This document shows, in pieces, positions 16,223 to 25,100 of a DNA stretch of 64,000 nucleotides. Below the pieces are notes generated by a model, which did no database searches, was not told the origin of the DNA, and worked only from the letters and a program-made list of their open reading frames with translations. The stretch lies in contig JAUIJC010000021.1 in the NCBI GenBank assembly GCA_030431525.1, positions 1 through 64,000 of the forward strand, in the 5' to 3' direction. Origin of the DNA: Bacteroidia bacterium (GTDB taxonomy: Bacteria > Bacteroidota > Bacteroidia > Cytophagales > JAAEPT01). Each line of letters opens with the position of its first letter. The first letter of the stretch is position 1. Both the position numbers and the translations under genes were made by a program.

Positions 16223-16762
16223 ATGAACATCATAATTAGACAGGAGACCAATTTTCTGGTAGTTCTATGGATTGCCCTGACCTGCATTTTTTCAGGGGCA
16301 TTGATTGGCGGGACCACAAATGCAATAAACGGGTTTGTAAGTCCAACCTATTTTGAGGTTATCCTCGGTTGGGACTTTCCTTCTATATGGGAGGCAAGCA
16401 TTGTCCAAGGAATTTTCGAGGGGTTGATCAATGGGTTCTTGTTCTCCGTTGTTTTTGGGACATCATTTGCCCTTGTGACAAAAGGAAGGGCCCCTTATTC
16501 TTTTGGCTTGAAGTATCTCCTTCGAGTCATCGGAATTGTTTATTGCTGTTGGGCATTGGGTGGCTTGCTTGCAATGGGATTGGCCACGTTTAGCCCTGAT
16601 TTTTATAGGGCAACTTTTAAAGGAGTTCCAAATCAATTTAAGGACATGATGGGTTATGCTTGGGTTGGTGGTTCCATTTGGGGAGCAATGCTAGGCGGAG
16701 TGCTCGGCTTATTGATCGGAGTGCTCAATTTGAGGTCTGCTTGGAAAGGGAAATTCGTGTAA
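16223..16762 (+). CDS. Glycine-rich integral membrane protein, 179 residues
   Basis: I do not recognise this protein. From the ATG at 16223 it has four or five hydrophobic segments (about 10-30, 55-85, 95-115 and 145-170), several with GxxxG-like spacing such as GALIGGTTNA and GAMLGGVLGLLIG. An upstream TTG start at 16193 would lie inside the repeat and is rejected. The last base pairs overlap the start of the following gene (TAATG), so the two genes are translationally coupled. Both are bracketed by identical short palindromes. Confidence 0.7.
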   Translation: MNIIIRQETNFLVVLWIALTCIFSGALIGGTTNAINGFVSPTYFEVILGWDFPSIWEASIVQGIFEGLINGFLFSVVFGTSFALVTKGRAPYSFGLKYLLRVIGIVYCCWALGGLLAMGLATFSPDFYRATFKGVPNQFKDMMGYAWVGGSIWGAMLGGVLGLLIGVLNLRSAWKGKFV

Positions 16763-17223
16763 TGAGAAAAGATGCGATGCATATCAGCTTTGACTTGGAT
16801 GGCACCTTGATTCCCCACAATGATGAGTTTACAACAGAACCCATCGGGCTGTTGGGAAAACTATTTGGGGTTGAAAAATTGCGAAAAGGAACTCCTGCAC
16901 TTTTTCGGAAACTAAAGGGTGAAGGGCATCAATGCCATATTTATACAACCTCATTTCGTTCAACTTTTCGGATACGAATGATGCTTGCTTATTATGGGGT
17001 TTCTGCAGGTAAAGTCATTAATGAGGAGAAGAATCGTCAGTTGCTATCCAATCAAAATGTAAATGCTTCAAAATACCCACCTGCTTTTGGTTTCGAGTTG
17101 CATGTGGATGATTTGGAAGGGGTAGGTATGGAAGGTGAAAAATTGGGGTTTAAGACAATTATTATTTCTCCAAATGAGGAGGATTGGTTAGCTGTGATTT
17201 TGGGAGAAGTTCAGCACTGGTAG
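16762..17223 (+). CDS. HAD-superfamily hydrolase-like protein
   Basis: The protein has 153 residues. It shows the four HAD motifs: FDLDGTLIP with the nucleophile Asp near residue 10, YTTSFRS as motif II, a Lys in the segment GKVINEEKNRQ, and the acidic motif HVDDLEGV. The cap is very small, so the substrate may be a protein, or the protein may act only as a binding module. The start codon overlaps the stop of the membrane protein gene by one base; a second ATG lies five codons on. The TAG stop lies inside the second palindromic repeat, so the end of the protein is set by the repeat. The substrate is unknown. Confidence 0.75.
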   Translation: MRKDAMHISFDLDGTLIPHNDEFTTEPIGLLGKLFGVEKLRKGTPALFRKLKGEGHQCHIYTTSFRSTFRIRMMLAYYGVSAGKVINEEKNRQLLSNQNVNASKYPPAFGFELHVDDLEGVGMEGEKLGFKTIIISPNEEDWLAVILGEVQHW

Positions 17224-17248
17224 AGACAAGGCACTGCCTTGTCTCTAC
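17220..17248. repeat. GTAGAGACAAGGCACTGCC palindrome, copy 2
   Basis: The 29-base palindrome, GTAGAGACAAGG with the inverse CCTTGTCTCTAC, contains the stop codon of the HAD gene. It differs from copy 1 at 16174 only by a two-base indel in the right arm. Confidence 0.8.
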
Positions 17249-17284
17249 GACATAAATTGCCCAATCCACTCACAACAAATAAAA

Positions 17285-17316
17285 AAGGGACACAGTCATA
17301 CTACCTGTGTCCCTTA
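17285..17316 (-). terminator. Terminator after the Ser-rich lipoprotein gene
   Basis: AAGGGACACAG pairs with CTGTGTCCCTT over a short loop. On the minus strand a T-rich stretch follows. Confidence 0.8.
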
Positions 17317-17334
17317 AAAACAAAACGCTAAACC

Positions 17335-18204
17335 TTATTTCCTGCGATAGGTAGAACGAGAGCTTGAGCTACTTGTAGTTGAAGATGAGCTTGATGATTT
17401 ATAGCTGCTTGTGGAGCTCGAAGAGCTTCCTGAGTAGGATGAGCCACTTTTATAAGTGCTACTGCTCGAACTGGAACTTGGCTTACTGGTAGAAAGCGAA
17501 GAGCTGCTGGTGCTCGATGAAGTTTTTGAACTGTAAGGCTTGGTTGAGGTTGTTGATGAAGACTTTGATGTTGTCAATGGTTTTGTGCTGACGGTGCTTG
17601 TTGGCTTTTGAGTGCTATAACTTTTTGACTGCACAGTCGTCGATTTTGGTTTGTGGTAGCTAATGTACGATTTTGATTTATACGGCTTGTAGCTTGAATA
17701 GGAAGTGTATCCTCCCTTTGGCGAATAAGATCTGTAATGACGGTATTTTTTGAAGCGTGGGCTGCTGCGGAATTCCAAATCGTCGAAATCGATTTCTTCA
17801 TAAACGAATTCATCGTGGTCGTAGAATTGCTCGTTGCCGTAGATGTAAATGCCGATGTTATGCGGACTAAGATAGGCTAAGTCAATCACAGCAATTTCAT
17901 TTTGGTTGGCGTAAATGGAGGTGCGTTTGGTGAACGCATCTGTCCAGCTCTCTTGAACTCGCAGACGATCTACAACGCCATCGCCGTTAAAATCAATGCG
18001 GTTGATGGAGCCTGCCCGATTCAAGGAGCGCTGTAAATCTTGAGCAGACTCAGCCTCCAAGGCAAGTTCTCTGAGGTCGTGCAAGTCAATGGTTCGAACG
18101 ATGGTCCGAGGACTCCGTTTGTCTCCACCGCAGGAGGTAGTGAGGGATACTAGAGCCAAAAAGGCACCTACGAGGGACGGGCGAGAAAGGGGTAAAAGAT
18201 TCAT
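17335..18204 (-). CDS. Lipoprotein with Ser/Thr/Lys/Tyr-rich low-complexity tail
   Basis: The protein has 289 residues from the ATG at 18204 (an ATG two codons upstream is equally possible). A lipoprotein signal ends at the lipobox LTTSC near residue 25. A folded segment of about 40-140 contains an EF-hand-like calcium site, DFNGDGVVDRL. From about residue 155 to the end the protein is low complexity, first Tyr/Lys/Ser-rich (YTSYSSYKPYKSKSY) and then almost only Ser, Thr and Lys. It is probably anchored in the outer membrane with an extended, possibly glycosylated, surface tail. It is transcribed alone and has its own terminator. Function unknown. Confidence 0.78.
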   Translation of the reverse strand: MNLLPLSRPSLVGAFLALVSLTTSCGGDKRSPRTIVRTIDLHDLRELALEAESAQDLQRSLNRAGSINRIDFNGDGVVDRLRVQESWTDAFTKRTSIYANQNEIAVIDLAYLSPHNIGIYIYGNEQFYDHDEFVYEEIDFDDLEFRSSPRFKKYRHYRSYSPKGGYTSYSSYKPYKSKSYISYHKPKSTTVQSKSYSTQKPTSTVSTKPLTTSKSSSTTSTKPYSSKTSSSTSSSSLSTSKPSSSSSSSTYKSGSSYSGSSSSSTSSYKSSSSSSTTSSSSSRSTYRRK

Positions 18205-18300
18205 TTGCATACAATGCATTAATGTGAAAAAGAGTGGTGACAAAGGTTTAAATGTAGCCAAATATGTGACGGGAAGCACATTCTGGAAGGAGTTCAGAAA

Positions 18301-18339
18301 AAAACCGTTTGGTAGTGCAGAACTACCAAACGGTTTTTA
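18301..18339 (-). terminator. Terminator after the oxoamine synthase-GNAT gene
   Basis: AAAACCGTTTGGTAGT pairs with ACTACCAAACGGTTTT, a perfect 16-base stem with A/T tracts on both sides, 7 bases past the stop codon. Confidence 0.9.
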
Positions 18340-18345
18340 CAGGCT

Positions 18346-20769
18346 TTAAGCTACCTCAATCTTGGATTGCCCCATCAGCATATCCAAACGCTCCATGGCA
18401 TAATTGCTTGGGCTGGTAACAAACCCGAAGGTTTCTTTCCTAACGACGCCCAACTTCCTTTTTTCAATATCAGCCGAGAAGCCGAAGTCCACGATGTCGT
18501 AATTCAGTTCGCGGGATCTCACGATGCTTTGATACAAGAGCTGACGATAGATGCCGAAGTCTTGGTTGAAGTCATAGTTCAAACCAATGAGCAATGGCGT
18601 GTAGCGTGAGGATTTATGTGAGAATAGCACACCCACCAAGGCTTTGTCCTCTTTGTTGTCAAGATGGGCGAGGATGAATTCAAAATCATCCGACTTGTTC
18701 ATTTCCTTAAACAGGTTGTTTGGATAAGGGTAGAGGTTGATGCCCAAGTTGGATTTTTGAACGTTTCGATAAAGCTGGATCGCCGTCTCAAGCTCCTCTT
18801 CAGTCAACTGTTCCTTTACCGAAATGGAGACCGCGTCTCGGTTTCTGAGGATGTTTTCCCTGAAGTGTTTTCGGTTTCGTTTTGACAGGGAATTGATGTA
18901 ATCCTCCTCCGTCTGGATGTCTTTGTTGTTGTAGTAATAGTTGGAGGAAGGCATGTTGACGGACACATATCCTTTGTCCAAGAAGAAGTTTTTGAGGGCG
19001 TCGCTACAATCCACAAAGTCTCGGATAAAGGTGTACTCGGCGTTTTCTTTGGTGGCCGTTCGTTGCACATCCGAAAGCATCATGGACAAGGCCTGTTTCC
19101 AATGCGAATGGCCTTCGTTCACAAACAGGCATTTGCCTTCCGTGGCGATGGTGCCCATCGTAATGATTTTGGCAGAGAGGTAATACGGGTCTTTTTCTCG
19201 TTCCTTTTCAATAATGGCGGACACCTCCTCGTGCATCAACATATCTATTTTGCCCAAGGTTTGGGTGAAGAATGTTGCGGCGACCACCTTTTGCTTGTCC
19301 TTGACAAGGTAGTAACTGAAGTGGTAGTTTTCCTCCTCTTTCTCATTGCCACTGAACGCCTGCTCCAAGAACTTCATGGTGTCCCAGTTAAAGCAGGTTT
19401 CCTCATTGAAAATGCCATTCCATTCCTCTTTGCTAATGGCTGAAATGGACTCGTGTTTTTCGAGCTCCAGTCCCGTTTTTTCGGTTTCTGTTTTTTCCTC
19501 AATCAACGGCAGCTTGAAGGTGGTGCGCACCTCGTTCATGGAGCTATATTCCTCTTCCAAGGCCTTGTAATAGTTGCGGTCAAGGGCGGAAACAAAGTCT
19601 GCAATGTCCTGCTTTTCTAAGAGGCGATGGATGGTCACGCGGAGACCAGATTTCTTGGCGGCCACTACAGGGAAAGCGGCGAGGTTTACATAGAAGCCTT
19701 CATCATACATTTTGCGAGCGAGGTTGGCGCCTACGGCGGGCTGACCTGTACAGATGAAGTTTACAGGGCAATCATTTTCCACAATGAGTGGAACATCCGT
19801 TTCCTTGATTAAGGCGTTGAAATAATCTTGTTTGTCTCTGATGTCTTTTTGAATGATGTCAATTTCCGAGGTCATGTGGATTTCCTTGGCTGAGGCGATG
19901 GCCGCGCCTGTGTCGCCAGGAGGAAGCTGGGCGCTGAATGAACCTGGCCCACCATAAAGTTTTACGCGCAAATAGGTTTCCTCATCAGGGAAGACGACGA
20001 AAGCGCCATTGGCTCCAAATGATTTGCTTAAAGTGCCAACCAAAATCACATTGTAGGGAAGTTTTCCCAATTCACTCATCACGAAGCCTGTCCCGTGCTT
20101 GCCTTTCCAGCTTTGGCCGTGCACGTCGTCCACATAAATATGTAGGTGTGGATATTTCTTGGAAAGCTCCATCAATTCCAAGATGGGCGTCACATCTCCG
20201 TACATGGAGTACACGCCATCCACCATGTACCAAACCTTCTTGAATTTGTTGCCCGCCTGTTTCAGGGCGTCCTCCAATTGGTTAATGTCGTTGTGCTTGA
20301 TGGTATCCACCGGAACACCTTTGATTTTCACATGGTCGCAGGCGCGCACCACACTGAAATGTACCTGTTGGTCAAGCAACACCATGTCCTCCTCGGAAAC
20401 CAAATGGGGGATTACTCCGGCATGTGCCAGCGAAGAGTTCTTGGTCACCACCACAGGAGCCTGATACATTTCCCGAAGGACTTGCTCCAATTCGTCAAAA
20501 AGTGGGTGTTTGATATATGCGCTACTCAAAGGAAAGCTCGTACCATAGCGTTGGATACTTTCGCAACAGGCGTCTTTAATGGTCTGGTGTAAGCAAAGTC
20601 CGGTATAGGTGGTGGTTCCGAAGTTTTTCAACTTCTTTCCTCTAACCGTAAAGTGCCTTCCATCAAAGGCTTGGTCTTCAGCATATTGGTGGGTAACGCC
20701 CTGTTTGCGGTAACTCAAAAAGGACTGGTGGATAGTTTCCAAGACGGAATTGTGACGGATTTTGGCCAT
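18346..20769 (-). CDS. Bifunctional PLP alpha-oxoamine synthase / GNAT acyltransferase
   Basis: A protein of 807 residues. Residues about 1-405 are a pyridoxal phosphate enzyme of the serine palmitoyltransferase/KBL/AONS family, which condenses an amino acid with an acyl thioester: VDDVHGQS holds Asp214 and His217, and GTLSKSFG holds the PLP lysine at 249. Residues about 430-807 resemble the GNAT fold of the BioF2/FemAB-like type (SKRNRKHFRENILRNRD, LGINLYPYP, YDIVDFGFSADIEKRKLG). One chain could thus make an amino ketone and then acylate its amino group, as in sphingoid or sulfonolipid synthesis. That reading is an inference. The ATG at 20769 is preferred to a TTG two codons upstream. It is monocistronic with a strong terminator. 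Confidence 0.85.
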   Translation of the reverse strand: MAKIRHNSVLETIHQSFLSYRKQGVTHQYAEDQAFDGRHFTVRGKKLKNFGTTTYTGLCLHQTIKDACCESIQRYGTSFPLSSAYIKHPLFDELEQVLREMYQAPVVVTKNSSLAHAGVIPHLVSEEDMVLLDQQVHFSVVRACDHVKIKGVPVDTIKHNDINQLEDALKQAGNKFKKVWYMVDGVYSMYGDVTPILELMELSKKYPHLHIYVDDVHGQSWKGKHGTGFVMSELGKLPYNVILVGTLSKSFGANGAFVVFPDEETYLRVKLYGGPGSFSAQLPPGDTGAAIASAKEIHMTSEIDIIQKDIRDKQDYFNALIKETDVPLIVENDCPVNFICTGQPAVGANLARKMYDEGFYVNLAAFPVVAAKKSGLRVTIHRLLEKQDIADFVSALDRNYYKALEEEYSSMNEVRTTFKLPLIEEKTETEKTGLELEKHESISAISKEEWNGIFNEETCFNWDTMKFLEQAFSGNEKEEENYHFSYYLVKDKQKVVAATFFTQTLGKIDMLMHEEVSAIIEKEREKDPYYLSAKIITMGTIATEGKCLFVNEGHSHWKQALSMMLSDVQRTATKENAEYTFIRDFVDCSDALKNFFLDKGYVSVNMPSSNYYYNNKDIQTEEDYINSLSKRNRKHFRENILRNRDAVSISVKEQLTEEELETAIQLYRNVQKSNLGINLYPYPNNLFKEMNKSDDFEFILAHLDNKEDKALVGVLFSHKSSRYTPLLIGLNYDFNQDFGIYRQLLYQSIVRSRELNYDIVDFGFSADIEKRKLGVVRKETFGFVTSPSNYAMERLDMLMGQSKIEVA

Positions 20770-21013
20770 AAGCAATCAAAAATTTATGGTGGACAGTTTC
20801 AAAAAGGTGGCTGTGCATCATGCTTTTAAAAGGAGGCCTTTGTGACAAAAAGATGAACAGCCGATTCAAAAGTCAGGCCCTGAAAAGCATGTAAGGTTCT
20901 TTGTAAAAACCGTGCCTATTTTTTGGGGAGTAAAAAGCAGAATGGCTTGGATGCCGTATTTTCTTTAAGATTTAGTAGTTTTTCACTTTGCACACCTTGT
21001 TAACTGCTTTTAG

Positions 21014-22063
21014 ATGAATATTTCTCTGCTCAAAAAAATCTGTGAAGAAAGTGGCGCTCCTGGCTTTGAGGGACCTATCCGAAAATTGGTCCTCAAGGAA
21101 TTGAAAGGCTTGGCCGATGATGTTTCTGTGGATAACCTTGGCAACGTGACGGCCATCAAAAAAGGAAAGTCCTCGGATAAGAAGATTATGGTGGCTGCCC
21201 ACATGGATGAAATCGGTTTCATTGTCACTCATATCGACGATCGTGGTTTTGTCCGTTTCCACACGCTTGGTGGCTTTGATCCTAAGACTTTGGTTTCTCA
21301 GCGTGTAATCATCCACGGAAAGAAGGACGTCGTGGGAGTGATGGGTAGCAAGCCTATTCACGTCATGTCACCAGAGGAGCGCAATCGTCCTGTAAAAATC
21401 ACGGACTTCTATATTGACCTCGGACTCTCCAAAGAGGAGGTGGAAAAAGTGGTGTCCATCGGTGATTCCATCACTCGCGACCGCGAGCTGATTGAGATGG
21501 GCAACTGCGTCAACTGCAAGTCCTTGGACAACCGCGTTTCCGTCTTTGTGTTGATCGAGGCGCTCAAGGAATTGAAGGGTAAGAAAATCCCTTATGATTT
21601 ATATGCCGTGTTCACCGTGCAGGAGGAAGTTGGCATCCGTGGGGCCAATGTGGCCGCGCACCGCATTAACCCAGATTTCGGAATTGGTTTAGACACCACC
21701 ATCGCCTATGACTTGCCGGGCGCACAGCCCCATGAATATGTGACCAGCTTGGGCAAGGGTGTGGCCGTGAAAATCATGGACGCTTCCACCATCTGTGATT
21801 CCCGCATGGTCGAGTTCCTCAAATCCACCGCCGACAAAAAGAAGATTACTTGGCAGCCTGAAATCCTCACTGCCGGAGGGACTGACACGGCTGGCATCCA
21901 ACGCATGGGCCGTGATGGCGCCATCGCCGGAGCGATTTCCATCCCAACACGCCATATTCACTCGGTGATTGAAATGGTGAATAAGGATGATGTGCAGGGC
22001 GCTATTGATTTGTTGGCTTCGGCTGTGAAGGAGGTGAAGGTGTTGGAGAGTATGGAGCAGTAA
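21014..22063 (+). CDS. M42 family metallo-aminopeptidase
   Basis: A cytoplasmic enzyme that removes N-terminal residues from peptides, usually as a large tetrahedral dodecamer. The protein has 349 residues, normal for the family. Two-metal-site residues are visible: His in VAAHMDEIGF, Asp in CKSLDNRVS, the catalytic Glu pair in VQEEVGIRGA, Asp in IGLDTTIAYD, and the final His in TRHIHSVIEM. The start at 21014 gives the usual short lead before SGAPGFEGP. It stands alone between the divergent oxoamine synthase gene and a terminator. Specificity (glutamyl or general) cannot be decided. Confidence 0.94.
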   Translation: MNISLLKKICEESGAPGFEGPIRKLVLKELKGLADDVSVDNLGNVTAIKKGKSSDKKIMVAAHMDEIGFIVTHIDDRGFVRFHTLGGFDPKTLVSQRVIIHGKKDVVGVMGSKPIHVMSPEERNRPVKITDFYIDLGLSKEEVEKVVSIGDSITRDRELIEMGNCVNCKSLDNRVSVFVLIEALKELKGKKIPYDLYAVFTVQEEVGIRGANVAAHRINPDFGIGLDTTIAYDLPGAQPHEYVTSLGKGVAVKIMDASTICDSRMVEFLKSTADKKKITWQPEILTAGGTDTAGIQRMGRDGAIAGAISIPTRHIHSVIEMVNKDDVQGAIDLLASAVKEVKVLESMEQ

Positions 22064-22105
22064 AGTGAAGTTTTTATTTACAAAACATCATGTTTATTTG
22101 ATATC

Positions 22106-22139
22106 AAAAGACCAGTCAGAATAACTGACTGGTCTTTTC
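22106..22139 (+). terminator. Terminator after the M42 peptidase gene
   Basis: AAAAGACCAGTCAG pairs with CTGACTGGTCTTTT over a 5-base loop, ending in T residues. Confidence 0.9.
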
Positions 22140-22199
22140 TATTTTTCTATAATTGGACACCTTATCTTTGCCCCCTGATTGCCAAAAGACTATCCAAAG

Positions 22200-25100
22200 A
22201 TGAAAACCCTTTTACGCCTTTTTTTAGCTGTATTCTTGGTGTTTCCAAGTATTGTGCACGGACAGGATACAGATCCAATACTTTACTATTCCTTTGATGA
22301 TGCTACTTCTAATGCCGTCAAGGATAATTCCTCTAATGGAAGTGATGGGAAAATTATTGACGACCCAAAATATGTGAATGAACAGCCCTGTAGTGCCAAA
22401 AGTGGCTACAGTTTTGATTTTGGGGGTGGAGATTATTTGGATGTTCAAAATCCAGATCCGCTGTTTTTTAGTTCAGCAACTTCTTTTACCTATAGTTTTT
22501 GGGTCAATCCACACACTATAAAGCCGATGACTATCCTTGCCCAAGGACATAACAATTCTTCAAGCAATGCAGATTTTAGTTTTGAGATTGGTGGTGGAGG
22601 TGAGTTTATCATTCATTGGGAAGAGATAGCGTATCAAAAAATTGCTCCAGCCGGTACCTTTAAAGCGAATAAGTGGTACCATGTTGCTGTAGTGTACACA
22701 GTTGGAACAGATGATTCTCAAAATACTTTTGAGCTTTTTCTGGATGGACAATTCAAGGGAAAAAAACAGGGCGTAACCTTTGGGAAGAAGGCTACCAATC
22801 TCTTCATAGGTAGACATTATAAAAATGGTTTGGGAGAGTATCAGGGACTCATTGATGAGTTCAAGATTTTTAATTATTCATTGGATGAGAGTGATGTTAG
22901 GGACTTGTATGATTCCCATTCCCTTCCAATAATTAACCAGCCCATTGCAGACCAGTCTGTTTGTATGGGAAGTACTGTGAACCTCTCTGTAGATTCCCCA
23001 AATGCACAGACTTACCAATGGTTGAAGGATGGGGATCCACTATCAGGCGAGACAGGAAAGAATTTGATTTTTTCAAATGTTGGGGTTGGAGATGCTGGTG
23101 GCTATTCGGTAGAGGTTAAAAATGCCTGCGGGGTAACACCTTCCAATATGGCAAAGCTGACAGTCTCAGAATTGCTGGAACCAAAAGCAACCGTGGTTTC
23201 AGACAAGTCGAGTTACTGTAAAAATGAAACAGCTCATTTTACCCTCGATACAGTTAATCTCGGCAATGCCCCTGTTTTCGATTGGTTCTTCAACAGTAAT
23301 TCTGTTGGGGAATATTCAGCTGAATATTCTAACTCCTCCATGTCTGATGGGGATTATGTGTATGTGAAGGTGAGAAGCAGTCTTCAGTGCGTTTCGCCGA
23401 AGGATATTATAACTGAGTCCTTTATTATTAAAGTGAAGACACCAGTTAAACCTACGGTAAAAATCCAGCAAGACAAGTCGGCGATTTGCGAGGGGGAGAC
23501 GGTGAATTTTACAATCAGTGACACGACGAATCTGGGAGCTACGCCAACCTTTCGTTGGATATTGAATGGTAAATCCGCCGTAGGCGATGAGTTGGGTACT
23601 GGTTCGAGCTTGGCCTACAACCAGTTCAATGATGGCGACAAAGTGAAATTGGAGGTGACAAGTAGCCTTGCTTGCGTGAGTACCAATGTGGTGGAGTCAG
23701 ATGAATTGAAAGTGAATTCCGCCCAAGCGCCAGACATGACTTTGGGAGGGGGAGGCCACGTATGTTGGATGGGTACCAATCATAATGTTACTATTACAGC
23801 AACGAAGGATCGAGGATATTTTAAGGATTGGCATTCACCTTCTAATAGTGCTGGCGTGTTTGCTGATGTTACCTCCGCAAACACAGACTATACGGTGGAT
23901 GCCGTTGACTCAGCCAACGGAGAGGTCGTGCTGGTGGCATTGGCCGAAAACGGGGTGTGTCAAGAGCGCGATACGCTTCACGTTACCATTTCTAATGCAC
24001 CGACACCAGCACTGACCATCGAGCCTTTGAACCCGACAACTTGTAATGGTTCGCCAGTGACATTTAGCATTGCCTCCAAGGAAAATGAGGGAGGATATCC
24101 GACCTACCAGTGGTTTGTTGATAATATCGCCGAGGCAGGTGCCACGGGTGAGATCTTTAGCACTTCCACGCTTCAGGATGGGCAGGTGGTAAAATGTGAG
24201 ATGAATGTCAAAGAGGCTTGTGTGATGTTCAACGACGCCTATTCCAATGAGGTGGCGGTCAGTGTGATTCAGGGATATAATGAAACTGCCTCAGAGGAAA
24301 TATGTGATGGAGACAGCTACACTTTTGGTTCCCAGAATTTGACGACTTCGGGCACTTATTCACATACTTTCCAGTCGCAGGCCGGTTGTGATTCCGTGGT
24401 GACGCTTCAATTGACTGTCCTGCCGAAGAACACAGAGTCCATCAGTGCGACCATCAAGGAAGGTGAAACTTATCAGTTAGGTACGCAAACCTTGGGTCAA
24501 ACAGGAAGTTATTCTGAAATCTTCCAATCAGCCAAAGGCTGTGACTCCACAGTTACCTTGGACTTGACTGTCCTCGATACAAAGTATTCCCAAGTAGATG
24601 CATCCATTTGCGATGGCGAGTCATACACTTTTGATGGGAATGATTATTCAACCGCTGGTTCTTACACCGGAACTTGGATGGCCAGTGATGGTGCAGACTC
24701 AGTTGTGACTTTAAACCTCACAGTAAATCCGACCTATTCAGAAACGCTTTATGAGACGATTTGTGAATTTGATAGTTACACCTTTGGAGGTCAGAATTTG
24801 ACGGCAGAGGGCACCTACACTGAGAACTTACAAACGGTTAATGGTTGTGATTCCACGGTTACCCTTTACCTGACGGTATTGCCAAACTACAATGGGCATG
24901 AGCTTGCCACAATAAATGAAGGAGAGACCTATATTTTTGGAAGCCAAACGCTCACTACTTCCGGATCATATACTGAAACCTTCACAGCGGTAAATGGCTG
25001 TGATTCCACGGTAGCCTTGGATTTGGCTGTTTTACAAGCTAAAGACGGTGAAACGTATGCTTCCATTTGTGAAGGGGAAAAGTATGATTTCAATGGAACG

